Counted from the first letter of the stretch, positions 47,241 through 58,603 are shown. The stretch is 64,000 nucleotides of DNA from a candidate division SR1 bacterium Aalborg_AAW-1 (GCA_001007975.1 CP011268.1:558001-622000), one strand, 5' to 3'. The notes: generated from the letters alone by a model not told the origin. Translations and numbers: made by a program.

Positions 47241-49658
47241 GTGAAACTTCTCTCTATTCAGTATACCAACATCGGTCCGTTTCAAGATCAGACTATCACT
47301 ATCAAACCAAAAAATGGATCGTATATTATCAAAGCACCCATCGGGTCAGGAAAATCTGTCTTGTTTTTTGATGGGCCAATTTTTGCTCTCTATAGAAAAA
47401 GTAGTAGACCATTATTGAATATGAAGTCTCAAAAAGGAGAAGTGGTTATAGAATTTGAACATGAAGGAATGCGTTATTGTATTCAGAGAATCCTTACAAA
47501 AACAAAAACGTGAGAATCTATTAAATCTAAATTGCGACAAAAATTATCTTCCTGACAGCAGATGAATGATTCTGATCCGATTGTGCATATTGGTTCAGTA
47601 CAAGCGTTTGAATTGCCTCATGGTTATGAGATGGTAGAGTTCAAAAATGAGACTGATCTTCAAAAGCTTTTAGATGATCTTCTTCCTCGTAAGGAAGTTC
47701 TTCTAGGAACCTATTTTCTTATGCAAGATAGTACCAATATTTTTGAGCTTCCTCCACAAGAAAGATTGAATATTTTTAAGAGTGTATTCGATTTGCTTGG
47801 TATTGATGAGACTAAGGAAAAAATTGGAGAAGAGAAGAGAGAAATATCTGCGATGATAAAGGCTCGTAGTGATGCTTCATGATATGATACCAAATTACAG
47901 AACTCATTGAAACAGATACTCTCTTTACGAGGAAGTGTCCAAGAGATGTTGCGTTTGTACGAATGAGAACATCTTGCTGATGAACGAAGAGTATTTATAA
48001 ACGAGCAACAACTTTTGATTGATAAAATCATGATTGAACATTTTGCTTTGCCAAAATTATTTGATACTCAAGTGATATATGATGCTATTGCATCGTTACA
48101 AGAACGTTATCATAGATTACAAACTACTCAAGATATTACTTATAAAAGTCTTCGTGAACAGCAACTTTTTATTCAAGAATTGCAAAAAAAATCTGAATGA
48201 GTAACTCAAAAAATCCATCATATAGAACAATTGCTTTCTGTTCAACAAACTTTGAATTATGAGGATATACAAAGTGCATTACTTCTTTTACAAGAGCAAC
48301 AGTCACAATTATGGAATGAACATCAATCTCAACAGATCTATAGTATCTTATGATCTTTAACTCTACAACATTCTCAGGATATTTTTGGAGGAATATTGTG
48401 ATCTGATTTTCCAACAGTCTACCGTGTTGTACAACACTATATTAATCTGTGAAAAGAATATAAATATCGTCTCCAATCATTTGTTGATAAAAGACAATTG
48501 ATTGAACAACAACTCACCCAACTCTGACAACAGATTCTCCAATCTCAGCAATCACTGGCAAATTTTCAGAAAGTAGCGTCAGAACAATCTTTGTTTTTTT
48601 GTGATAAAATCGAAGGGAACTGTCCTTATGTTGATCTTATTAACACCAGTATTGCTAAAAAGAATCAAGAACAACTCACTACTTTGACTGCACATCATCA
48701 GGTATTGTTGAAACAACAATGAGATTTGCAAGTGCAATGAGAGGAAATTCAGAATAATGCTGAATATCAGCAACTTGAACACGACCTTAATCTCTTGATA
48801 CAAGTCATTAAACAACTTGACCGAAAATGAATTGAAGCTACGATGCAAACATGGAATGATTTTGAATTGAAGATTAAATCATCACAACAACAGTTGAATC
48901 GCGTACAAGAACAACATCAAGCATTATTACAACAAAAAGAACAGTTAGTATCATTACAAACTGAACAATTGAGCATACAAGAACAATATCATAATGCTTG
49001 TATGAGAGAGAAAGAACTGAAACAAGAATGAGAACAAAGTAAAACATTATTGTCTTCTCTTCCTTCACTTTGACAACTTCACAACGATACGATGACTTTA
49101 CAACAGTTTGTAAAGTATGTCGAACAATGAGCACAAGTTATTTCCGATTATAAAGAAAATATTCTAGTGATAAAGCAATTGAAACAAAAAGAAAAAATGC
49201 TGTCTGACCTGTATACCGTTTTTTCTAAAGAATTGCTTCTGCTTGTTATTCAAAGTAATCTTCCAAAAATTCAAGATCTCATGAATGCTTATCTTTCACA
49301 AACGGTGGATTATCAGTTGAATATGGATATTGATAAGAAATCAGCAGCAACTGATACTTTAGAGCTTTTTGTAAAAATCATTGATCAACATGGTGATAGA
49401 CAGGTTGAATCACTGTCTGGTGGACAGAAAGTAATCTTAAAACTTGTATGGATGATTGCCATCTCGTTTGTGACGAATGCTCCCATGCTGTTTCTTGATG
49501 AAACGATCAATAATCTCGATGGAGATACAGTTGCGAAAGTGGCTGATATGATTACGAATTTTATTAAAACAAAGTGACCGAATTTTCAGTTTTATGTCAT
49601 CACTCATAGTCAACAAATCCAAGAAATGGGAATTTGGGATGGAATAGTAGAGCTTTAA
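47241..49658 (+). CDS. SbcC/Rad50-like ATPase
   Basis: An 805-residue SMC-like protein. The N-terminus MKLLSIQYTNIGPFQDQTI and the Walker A APIGSGKSVLFF (near residue 38) lead into long coiled coils with a central NCPY that stands where the zinc hook CxxC is usually found. The C-terminal head has signature LSGGQKV near 725 and Walker B MLFLDETINNLDGDTV. SbcCD/Rad50 trims and tethers DNA ends. The hook has lost one cysteine and no sbcD lies next to it here. The GTG start is chosen from the promoter and family alignment; ATG 47202 would add 13 residues. Confidence 0.85.
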
Positions 49659-49692
49659 TCATTGATGCGTTAGTATATACTAGTACTAGATA

Positions 49693-50979
49693 TTATTGTT
49701 TGACCCAAATACTACCTTGTACAATCCATGTTCCACGTGCGTTAGTTGCAGATGTGTAGGGAATATTTGCACCAATAGTATTATTAGTAAAAGCATTGCT
49801 ACCGATAGCAGTAACAGAGTTAGGGATAGTAACTTGAGAGATTCTGTTGTATTGAAAAGCTTGATTACCGATAGATTGGAGAGAATCAGGGAGAGTAAGA
49901 GAGGAAAGATTATTACCATAGAAGGCAAGAGTACCGATAGAGGTAACAGTCGAAGGGATTACAACAGAAGAGATATAATTAGTTTGGAAAGCACTGTTAG
50001 GGATGGAAGTTCTGCCCTCAAGGAAGGTAACGGCAAGGTTGTTGTTATTAGAGAAAGCATTACTACCGATAGCAGTAACAGAGTTAGGGATAGTAACTTG
50101 AGAGATCTGATTGTATTGAAAAGCTTGATTACCGATAGATTGGAGAGAATCAGGGAGAGTAAGAGAAGTAAGTCTATTGCCATAGAAAGCAAGATTTCCG
50201 ATAGAGGTGATGCTCGATGGAATTTCTACAGAAGTAATATTTTGTGACTGAAATACGCTGTTTCCTATAGCAGTAATCCTTTCTCCTCGAATAGTATAAG
50301 GAATGATTACATTTTTAGGACATGAGGCTTTATATGAGATAATTGTTCCGTTGAGTAGTCCAAAACAATCTATTTGTGTTGCTCATTGATTTCGTTCTTT
50401 TTCTTCTTGAGTGAGTTGTAGTTCTTTGAGTCCTTGTCAGTATTTTTTGTATGCACCATCTTTATAGTGATCTATAGTATCACCACAGGCAGAAGCATTT
50501 CATTTTTTAGATTCGGCAATTGATGTAACAGAAAATAAGCTACCAGCAGGGTTAGTATAGTATGCATATGAACTTCATCACTGTATACATCATCAATTAG
50601 TCATTGCTTTTATTCCCTTATTGTTTGGATCTTTAGGGAGATAATTGAAATATTCTTGTATTTTTGGATCTAATCCATCAATAGAACTTCACAAACTTTG
50701 TGCATATGCCTGTGGTATAATAAGTCCATATAATGAACGATTTGTGTATTCAAATGCTGTATATTGCGGTGTTGGGAATTTGTCATACTCTAACTTGTAA
50801 GCATTTATACCCATAGTAATAAGTCTAAGATCACTATCACGAGCTACATCACGTGCACGCGCTTGCATACCTATCACTCTTGGTAAGATAGCGGTAGCAA
50901 GCAATCCAATAATAGCTACTACCACAAGCATTTCTACTAATGTAAATGCTGGCTTTTTTGTAATAGAAGATAGTTTCAT
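49693..50979 (-). CDS. type IV pilin-like protein with long leucine-rich repeat array
   Basis: A 428-residue paralogue of 33916-34932. Prepilin signal KKPAFTLVEMLVVVAIIGLLA, pilin body (QARARDVARDSDLR, SYAYYTNPAGSLF, SKKGNASACGDTID), then BspA/LRR_5 repeats from about residue 225 to 415 (NLAFYGNRLTSLTLPDSLQS, QVTIPNSVTAIGSNAF and so on). An 88-residue block is nearly duplicated, so the repeat number may vary between strains. It is expected at the cell surface via the pilin pathway. Such a repeat is a classic recognition module, so a role in binding another cell is a reasonable guess. Confidence 0.87.
49790..50219 (-). repeat. 264-base near-exact repeat in the LRR gene
   Basis: Segments about 166 bases long starting at 49790 and 50054 are nearly identical, offset by exactly 264 bases (88 codons). 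The copies differ by scattered base changes. Such tandem copies recombine easily. Confidence 0.75.
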
Positions 50980-51018
50980 GGTGTTGTAGAGATAATGTTA
51001 AATAATATAAATAGATTA

Positions 51019-53343
51019 TTATAATTTATTTCTCACTGTGCTTGGTAGAGTTGTATTGATAGTATATTTATATGTTTCACCTTGTCATTTTCTTGATATT
51101 GTTTGATCTAAAGGATAAGATCGATCAGAATCTTCACTTGTTAGTCCTTGTTCTTTGAGATATCGTATGACATCATTACGTAGTAAGGTGTTGAGATTGT
51201 ATCCATAGGCTGATTTAGCTAGAGGACTTGCATCAGTATTTCCAGCTCGAGCAATAACCATGATATCAGGATTGTAAGTAACTAACCATCAATCTCTCGC
51301 TACATTCTTACCTTTGACTTTTGTATTTGTAGTTCATGTTTTAGATGCACATGAAGGACATCAAGGTACGTTTACCGTGTCACGAAAATAAGCAGGAGCA
51401 AATGATGCAGTTTGAGTAATGTAGGTTATTAATCTTGCAACTCCTAGCGGTATTTTACGTTCATATGCTTTGTCAGCATGTTCATAGACTATCATACCCT
51501 GGCTATCAATAATCTTACTTATTCCATGAATAATACCTACATGTTCTTGATCACTGAGATGACTATATCACTGTGCGAGATCGATCATCGATATCGGAGC
51601 TGTACCTAATGCCATAGAAAGTCCATATTCACTGTCAGAACTAAGATTTTTCATTCCTAAGGACTGAAACCATGGAATAAAAGTAGCAGTTCCTCATAAA
51701 GCATTAAACATTTTGATGGCTGGAATATTACGAGATCATGCCAATGCATTTTTGAGTTTGATATTGCCTCTAAATGCACCATCAGCATTGTTTGGGATAT
51801 ATCCACCAAAATTAGTTTTTGTATCTCTTATGATGGTATCCAAACCAAGAGGATACTGACTCATTCCGTACGCATAGATGAGAGGTTTAAGAGTAGATCA
51901 TACTTGTCTGGTACGGCGAATGAGATCAACTTGTCCATCCACAGCGGTATTATAATAGTTTTTTGATCACACATATCCTATAATCTCTCCGTTTTTGGTA
52001 TTGGTTACCAGAAGTGCTCTATTGGTTGCTCAGAGCTTATAGGCACTATCATTATGACTCGTGACGATACGTTCAAGTTCTTGTTGTGTGTCAAGATTCA
52101 GAGTAGTAGTGATGGTATATCATCCTTGTGCGAGTTCTTGCTCTGTAATACCGAGATCTTTGAGTCATAGTATTTCTTCTTTGATATAATGAACAAAGTG
52201 AGGAGCTTGGATGGAATTTACTACTTCTGCTTTGGGATGGAATTCCATAGGTGTTATAATGGCAAGAAGTGCTTCATCTAAAGTTATTTTTTTATCTTGC
52301 CATAATCTCTGAATGACATAGTCTTTTCTACCAGGACTATAATTGATGAATCGATGATGAGTAGCTCATTCTTCATCAGTTGTTGTTCCAGAAAATACAG
52401 GTAATAACGTAGTAATATCTTGTGCTGTATCAGGTAATGAATATCATGTGACAATCATATCAGTAAAAAGATGTCCGTATTCTGTTTGGTTTATGCTAAC
52501 AGGTGCTTTACTATCAATACTAATTTGTCGATTCCCTACAATATTGTCTTTATATCTATAGGGATCGAAATAATAAGGTGATTTAGGTATAGCGGCTAAT
52601 ACTGCTACTTGTTGGAGAGTAAGTTCTGTAGGTGTAGTATCAAAATAGATACGAGAAGCTTCAGATATTCCATAGGCGTTATTTCCAAAAAAAGTACTAT
52701 TAAGATAGTAAGTAATAATATCTTCTTTAGATTTTTGCCAAATTTTGGCACTATTACCAGAAAAGAACTGTTTATTGACGGCGTAGGTATTGTAGGTCAA
52801 CAACCAAGCATGGATAATTTCATGAAGTTTACGGGTCAGTTTTTTTTCTTTTCCTACTACCGTATTCTTAATGATTTGTTGGGTAAGAGTAGATGCTCCT
52901 TGACTGTAACCAAGAAAGCCATTTTCCCATCGATCTCTTAAGGTAACGACTGTACTTCTCACTATCCCTCTGGGATCGAATCCATCATTATTCCAAAAGT
53001 CTTGATCTTCAGCACTGATAAGAGCATCAATCATAAGGGGACTAATAGCATCATAACTTACGAGCACTCTTCTTTCATCAAAAAAGGTATAAAGCTCTCT
53101 TCATTTACTATCTAAGATAGTGCTCGGGAGAGCAAGGGGGAGGTCATAGACCGAATATTGCTGTTGTGAGATAATAAAATTATACATATAAATAGCGGCA
53201 ACTCATCATCCTATAACTCCAGCTATGAGGATGGTCATAAGTAACCAACGTAGTGTTTTCGTCCAAAAATGAAATTCACCAACCAAAAAATCTCGCAAGT
53301 GCGAAAAGAAAAGTATGAGTTTGGATGGTTTGTGATGTTTCAA
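51019..53343 (-). CDS. class A penicillin-binding protein (PBP1)
   Basis: A 774-residue peptidoglycan synthase. One transmembrane anchor lies at about residues 34-55 (with two successive TGA glycines). The glycosyltransferase domain has EDQDFWNNDGFDPRGIVRS and QGASTLTQQIIKN, near 110-160. The transpeptidase domain has active-site STLK in RQVGSTLKPLIYAYG near 482, SRN and KTGTTN, with the Gly before Ser being TGA. It polymerises and crosslinks glycan. The only start consistent with the frame and length is a TTG at 53343. Its presence shows the cell builds its own wall. Confidence 0.93.
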
Positions 53344-53458
53344 TAGAGTAATGATAGTGATAAATATATACGATAATATGTTTTTTTTGAGTTACTTCAA
53401 AAAAATATAAAATCTTATGGTATATCTACTGGACAGTATGTACTAAAAGTATATTTTA

Positions 53459-53487
53459 TTGACTTTTATATTGTTATTTTATATATT
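53459..53487 (+). promoter_or_regulatory. promoter of the adhesin-like gene
   Basis: TTGACT, a 17-base spacer and TATATT, with an A-rich leader without Shine-Dalgarno to the ATG at 53529. Confidence 0.65.
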
Positions 53488-53528
53488 ATTGTTTCGAAAA
53501 TAAAATAACTAACAAAAATTGTAAACAA

Positions 53529-55136
53529 ATGAAAAAAGTAATGAAATTTCTATTCGTATGTGTAAGTATGATCTTACACGCCCAAGTTGGTATTAATAAT
53601 GAAGCTCCTTTAGCGACATTAGATGTCACAAAGAACTCAGTCGTATCTACCATCAATAGTGGCATACTCATCCCACGATTGAAAAAAGGTGATGTTACTT
53701 CAATGACAGAAGGAGTAACGGCCGTGCAGAACAGTTTACTTATCTATGCTACAGAGCCATTTTCGACAGATGTGTCTGTTTTGAATGATCCTGCTAACAG
53801 TAAGTATTATTGGATAGATCGTGAAGGGTATTATTATTACAATGTGAATTCATTGAAATGGTTGCGTTTAGTAACAACTGAACCTACTGGCTTAGAAAAC
53901 ATCGCTCTTAGAGATGGAACCAAAAAATTTGCGTGGAGATTTATTGGAATAAATCCTAGCAATTATGCAACAATAGGTAAGTATGCTGTGGATATGCAAT
54001 ATGTCCCAGCAAATTTATCTGAATTGCTTGTAACACACCCTTCCTTAGGTCCTATTTCTTATAGTAGTATAAGAAGTTTTAATCCAAACTATGGATCGGC
54101 TCTACCTGGTGCTAGTGGAGAAAATTCTTTCGTAACTGGTGTGATGAATATTTCATCTGGATTGGCTTCTCAATCTATGGGAGCAGCTAATATTTCATCT
54201 GGATTAGCTTCTCAGGCATTTGGTGTTGGTAATCTTTCTAGTGGTGCCGGTGCAGTAAGTTTTGGTGCACAGAATATTTCTTCAGGAGATTATTCAATGA
54301 CGGCAGGATCAGGAAATACTGCAACTACTGATCAAACTGTTGCTATGGGCGTTGCTAATATATCTGATGCACTGAATGCTGTAAGTATTGGCCAAGAGAA
54401 CCAAAATTATAGTCAGGCAAGTTTTGCTCTTGGTAATAATAATGAAGTAGGTGTACAAGGTATAACAAAGTTTGGGTCTATAGCAATAGGACAAGAAAAC
54501 CAAGTTTTTTCAAGTGCATCTTCTGCTATAGGAGCTAATAATATAATTGAAGACAATGTAGATGCTTCAGTAGCATTAGGTACAGGTATTGTACTTAACA
54601 ATATTGATATAGCTGGAACAACTTTTTCATTTGGTAGTTATCCTACTCTTGAAACAATAATGGTATCAAATGTCGATGCTCCAAGAAGAATTAATTTTGG
54701 AAATGGTAGTAGAAATGCTTTGACAGCATTGATCACAAATAGGGATGCATTCACTATTTTAAGAAACGGAAAAGTAGGTATAAACTATGATAACTTTGAA
54801 TTATCAACTCATGCAGGACAAAGCGATGCTATCCTGCAAGTGAATGGCAATGGTCAAATGAAAGGACTCTATACCAATATAAGAATTGGTAATACTATCC
54901 TTGCTGATGATCATACTGTCATCTTGACGGGTAATGTATCGTTGCCCACTCCTACTACTACAAATAAGGGTAGGACTCTTGTTCTTTGTGGAGATTCGTC
55001 CACATCCAGAATGATATCTGGTGCACTACAAGACATGGGAGGTACGTATACTTCCGTATCCACCGCTAACGTTCCTGGAGAGAAGTGTTATACATTTCAA
55101 TCTACCGGATCCGTATGGTGGATCATCAGTAGATAA
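53529..55136 (+). CDS. YadA-head-like secreted adhesin, Bacteroidetes type
   Basis: A 535-residue protein with signal peptide MKKVMKFLFVCVSMILHA and a mature N-terminus QVGINNEAPLATLDV, a hallmark start of Bacteroidetes secreted proteins. Residues about 195-370 hold YadA-head-like repeats (SMGAANISSGLASQAFGVGN, SIGQENQN, ALGNNNE, AIGANN and others), giving a left-handed beta roll. The C-terminal part, after a linker, is a small compact domain with paired cysteines. No autotransporter barrel is visible. All of about 54 glycines are GGN, a striking contrast with its neighbours. It probably binds a surface. Confidence 0.85.
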   Translation: MKKVMKFLFVCVSMILHAQVGINNEAPLATLDVTKNSVVSTINSGILIPRLKKGDVTSMTEGVTAVQNSLLIYATEPFSTDVSVLNDPANSKYYWIDREGYYYYNVNSLKWLRLVTTEPTGLENIALRDGTKKFAWRFIGINPSNYATIGKYAVDMQYVPANLSELLVTHPSLGPISYSSIRSFNPNYGSALPGASGENSFVTGVMNISSGLASQSMGAANISSGLASQAFGVGNLSSGAGAVSFGAQNISSGDYSMTAGSGNTATTDQTVAMGVANISDALNAVSIGQENQNYSQASFALGNNNEVGVQGITKFGSIAIGQENQVFSSASSAIGANNIIEDNVDASVALGTGIVLNNIDIAGTTFSFGSYPTLETIMVSNVDAPRRINFGNGSRNALTALITNRDAFTILRNGKVGINYDNFELSTHAGQSDAILQVNGNGQMKGLYTNIRIGNTILADDHTVILTGNVSLPTPTTTNKGRTLVLCGDSSTSRMISGALQDMGGTYTSVSTANVPGEKCYTFQSTGSVWWIISR

Positions 55137-55143
55137 TCATAGA

Positions 55144-55170
55144 AGGCTCAGATTTCTGAGTCTTTTTTAT
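55144..55170 (+). terminator. terminator
   Basis: GGCTCAGA pairs with TCTGAGTC (a TT loop) and is followed by a T-run. Confidence 0.7.
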
Positions 55171-55195
55171 ATTATTGTTATATTCTATAAATATG

Positions 55196-55224
55196 TTGAC
55201 ATTTATATATAATTTATTTATAAA
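55196..55224 (+). promoter_or_regulatory. promoter of the flotillin-like gene
   Basis: TTGACA, a 17-base spacer and TATAAA, followed by a leader of about 170 bases. The 29 bases differ at one position from the promoter at 59599. Confidence 0.75.
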
Positions 55225-55393
55225 TACAAAGTTATGGAGTTCTTTAACATCTTTGTAGGAAACGATATCGAATTGATATTCAAGTACTAACGGGCAATCT
55301 CTAGCTAGCAACAGAACAGAGATATAAATATAAAAAACCGGAGTAAAAGAAAATGCCGATAAGTTTTTCTTAAAAATAAAAAATAAATTTATC

Positions 55394-56754
55394 ATGGAAC
55401 ATGTAAATATTACAACAATTTTAATTATCTTACTAGTCATTCTTGTCTTCATTTTACCACTAGTATTATCATTGTTTTTTAGAGTGGTAGTACCAACAAA
55501 TATGGTACATATTGTTCAGTCTAATAAAAAAACAACTTCTTATGGTACGGGCAAAGAATCTGGTAACGTTTATTACAAATGGCCAAGTTGGTTTCCTGTT
55601 ATCGGTGTTACTCGAATTATTTTTCCAGTAAATAACTTTAATATTAATCTGGATTCTTATGAAGCTTATGATAAGGATAGATTACCATTCATTCTAGATG
55701 TGACGGCTTTTTTTAGAATTGCGCAGATACTAATAAAGCTGCTGAAAGAGTTTCAAGTATTGATGAACTTCATCAACAACTTAAGGCTATTGTTCAAGGA
55801 GCAGCTCGTAAGATCTTAGCATCATTTGATATTAATCAAATTATGACAGATAGAGCAACTTTTGGTCAACAGTTTACTGAGGAAGTGAAAAATGAGCTTC
55901 AGAGTTGGGGTGTTGAACCGGTAAAAAATATGGAATTAATGGATTTGCGTGATGCGAAAGATTCTAATGTAATTTCTAATATTATGAAAAAAAAGTCATC
56001 AGAAATTGAAAAGGAAAGTAGAATTGAGGTTGCTAATAATAGACAAGCTGCCGAAACAGCAGAAATAGAGGCACAGCAAACAATAGATATCCGCAAACAA
56101 GAATCTGAAGAGCTTGTTGGTAAAAGAACAGCTGAGAAGGATAAAGTAGTTGGTATTGCTGCTCAGCAAGCAGAACAAGAAATAAAAACTGAGCAAGCAA
56201 AGACAATAGACAAAGAAATGGAGGTGAGAAAAATTGAAGAAGTAAAAACTGCAGAAATCACAAAATCAGCTGCTATTATTTCTGCACAACAACAGAAAGA
56301 AACTACAGTTTTAGAAGCACAAGGTAAATTAGAAAGTACTAAATTAGATGCCGAAGGGATTAAAGCTCAGGGTGAAGCAAAAGCTGATGCAGAAAAACAA
56401 ATGCAAATGGCTCCTGTTGAAGCTCAAATTGCTTTAGCAAAAGAGATTGGAGATAACGAGGGTTATCAGCAATATCTTGCAATTCAAAAATCTATAGAAG
56501 CTTATACTATAGTAGGTACTGAGCAATCTAAGGTTCTCCAAGCAGCAGACATTAAAGTACTCGCATCTGGTTCTTCTGGAAATGATGGATTAAAAAATGT
56601 GAATGATTTATTTAGTGCAAAAGGTGGATTGGCACTTGGAACGATGTTAGAATCTCTAGCTGCTACTGATCAAGGTAAAACTTTATTAGAGAAGGTATTT
56701 ACTAAAAAAGAATCGTCGCCTGAAATAAATGAACAAGAAAAACCCTTAAAATAA
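55394..56754 (+). pseudogene. flotillin/SPFH protein, frameshifted
   Basis: A membrane-associated SPFH protein in two frames. The first part, MEHVNITTILIILLVILVFI (one transmembrane helix), runs through a beta SPFH start to ILDVTAFFRI. From there the reading moves frame: the expected ATTGCAGAT is ATTGCGCAGAT, a GC duplication at about 55721-55727. The second part continues ADTNKAAERVSSIDELHQQL and the long Glu/Ala-rich coiled coil to LLEKVFTKKE. Without the shift the first frame stops at TAG 55817-55819. The full protein would be about 453 residues. No glycine is TGA. It could be a real pseudogene or an error. Confidence 0.7.
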
Positions 56755-56781
56755 ATAGTTTGTAAACAACTCCATAACATC

Positions 56782-56815
56782 AAAAAAAAGCGTCAGTATT
56801 TGCTGACGCTTTTTC
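56782..56815. terminator. bidirectional terminator
   Basis: AGCGTCAG pairs with CTGACGCT between an A-run and a T-run, shared by the flotillin and glyA genes. Confidence 0.85.
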
Positions 56816-56826
56816 CAAATTAGAAA

Positions 56827-58125
56827 TTATAGACTCGGGACAGGAAACTGAAGTGAAAACTCTTTGATTTGTTCTTTGAGGTTTTTGAGATAGTCTTCAT
56901 CATCGACGTGAGTAAAGGCTTCGTGCATAAACTGAACAATCTGTTTCATATCCTCACCTTTCACTCCTCTGGTCGTCATTGCTGGAGTACCTATACGGAG
57001 TCCAGATGGGCGGAAAGGAGGATTTGGGTCATCAGGGATTGTCGATTTGCTGGTAGAGATACCTATCTTGTCGAGTACTTTCTCAGCGACTGTTCCATCG
57101 AAGTTTGTAAGATTCGTGCCATGGTAGAAGTCGACCACAATCATGTGGTTATCTGTTCCTCCTGTCACGAGATGATATCAGAGTTTGATAAACTCTTGTG
57201 CCATGATTTGTGCATTGTTTAGTGATTGTCTAGCGTAGTCGCGGAATGTGTCAGATCACGCTTCTTTGAGTGCTATGGCAATGGCTGCAATTGTATTCAT
57301 ATGAGGACCTCACTGGACTCCAGGAAAGACCGATCTATCGATGAGTGTTGGGAGATTTTCTATGGTGTTGTCAGGTTTTTTCAGTGGATTGGAGACGATA
57401 CCTTTTGAGAGAATCATAGCTCCTCTAGGCCCTCTGAGTGATTTGTGAGTGGTGGTCATCATGGCGTGAAATCCGTGATCGAGAGGATTCGCTAACAGGC
57501 CAGCAGCAATAAATCCTGAAATATGTGCCATGTCGGCATAGGCGTAGGCTCCCACATCAGTAGCAATTTGAGCAAACTTCGCATAATCTAATTCCCTCGG
57601 ATAGGCTGAAAATCATGCTAAAAGAACTTTAGGTCTGACTTCTTTGGCAGTATGAGCGAGTGCATCATAGTCGATACTACCGTCCGCAGTTGTCTTGTAG
57701 GTGACGAAATTATATATCTTTGAACTCAATGTCATAGGATTACCATGAGTGAGATGTCCACCATGACTGAGATCCATCCCCATGATCGTATCTCCTGGAT
57801 TCATCATCGCGTTGTATGCACATAGATTCGCTGCAGCACCCGAAAGTGGCTGAACGTTGGCGTGGTCAGAATGAAACAACTTTTTAGCTCTATCAATTGC
57901 GATAGATTCTATGATATCAGTATATTCTTGTCCTCCATAATAACGACGACCTGGAGTACCTTCACTGTATTTGTTCGCAAAGACTGATGATTGTGCTTGG
58001 AGCACTGCTGCAGATTGATAGTTTTCTGAAGCAATAAACTCCATACCCTCAGATTGTCTCTGTTGTTCACCGATAATGGCGTCATAGAGTTCTGAATCTT
58101 GAGATTGGATAAGAGAAAATGACAT
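56827..58125 (-). CDS. glyA: serine hydroxymethyltransferase
   Basis: A 432-residue PLP enzyme converting serine and tetrahydrofolate to glycine and methylene-tetrahydrofolate. Conserved [35 protein letters not shown] and the PLP lysine in [12 protein letters not shown] (near residue 228) are all present. At least four glycines are TGA (near residues 171, 273, 289 and 316). It supplies glycine, for which this organism has unusual decoding demand, as well as one-carbon units. Confidence 0.95.
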
Positions 58126-58235
58126 AGATAGCGTGCTATGATATAAATGGTATTAGATGTAGTATAGATTTTGATGGTAGGAAAATCAACTCTTTATATA
58201 CTCAATAGTCTATGTAGATAGGTATTTATTTTCTC

Positions 58236-58263
58236 TTGATTTTCTTTTTTACATTACTATACT
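58236..58263 (+). promoter_or_regulatory. promoter of the ArsR-type regulator
   Basis: TTGATT, a 16-base spacer and TATACT. The -10 is inside the palindrome at 58259-58274. Confidence 0.7.
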
Positions 58264-58274
58264 TCGAAAAGTAT
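58259..58274 (+). promoter_or_regulatory. likely autoregulatory operator
   Basis: A perfect inverted repeat ATACTTCGAAAAGTAT overlapping the -10 of a transcription-factor gene. ArsR-family dimers bind such sites and often repress their own gene. Confidence 0.5.
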
Positions 58275-58303
58275 CGAAATGTTTTGTAATCGTTATTATT
58301 ATC

Positions 58304-58603
58304 ATGATACAACACAACACGCATCAGATCACTAAGATTATGAAGGCTTTGAGTAATCCTTATAGATTAGAGATTTATCTGGATCTGAGAAATACAAAAG
58401 ATGGTAAAATATTTGATGCACAGCATGGATCATGTGCTATATATTCGCTTTGTGAAAAATTTCAAATTGGTACTTCGACGATATCTCATCATCTGAAAGA
58501 ACTAGAACAAGCAAATCTTATTATTCTCAAAAAAAATGGAAAACAATTATTTGCCACTATTAATCCAGACACTCTTCAACTCGTGAAAAATCTCTTCTGA
58601 TAA
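58304..58603 (+). CDS. ArsR-family transcription regulator
   Basis: A 99-residue winged-helix protein. ITKIMKALSNPYRLEIYLDL opens the domain. GTSTISHHLKELEQANLIILKKNGK is the recognition helix and wing. It ends LFG, with the Gly as TGA followed by TAA. One possible ligand residue, Cys in GSCAIYSLC, lies before the helix, but no full arsenic or metal motif is clear. It probably controls itself and perhaps the SDR gene 50 bases downstream. Confidence 0.88.

Noticed and set aside
49696-50247. Plus-strand repetitive ORF opposite the LRR gene
   Set aside because: It is the complement of the repeats in the pilin-LRR gene.
55394-56754. Programmed frameshift in the flotillin gene
   Set aside because: No slippery heptamer precedes the switch; a simple GC duplication explains it.
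56869-57408. Plus-strand ORFs within glyA
   Set aside because: Antisense shadows of serine hydroxymethyltransferase.
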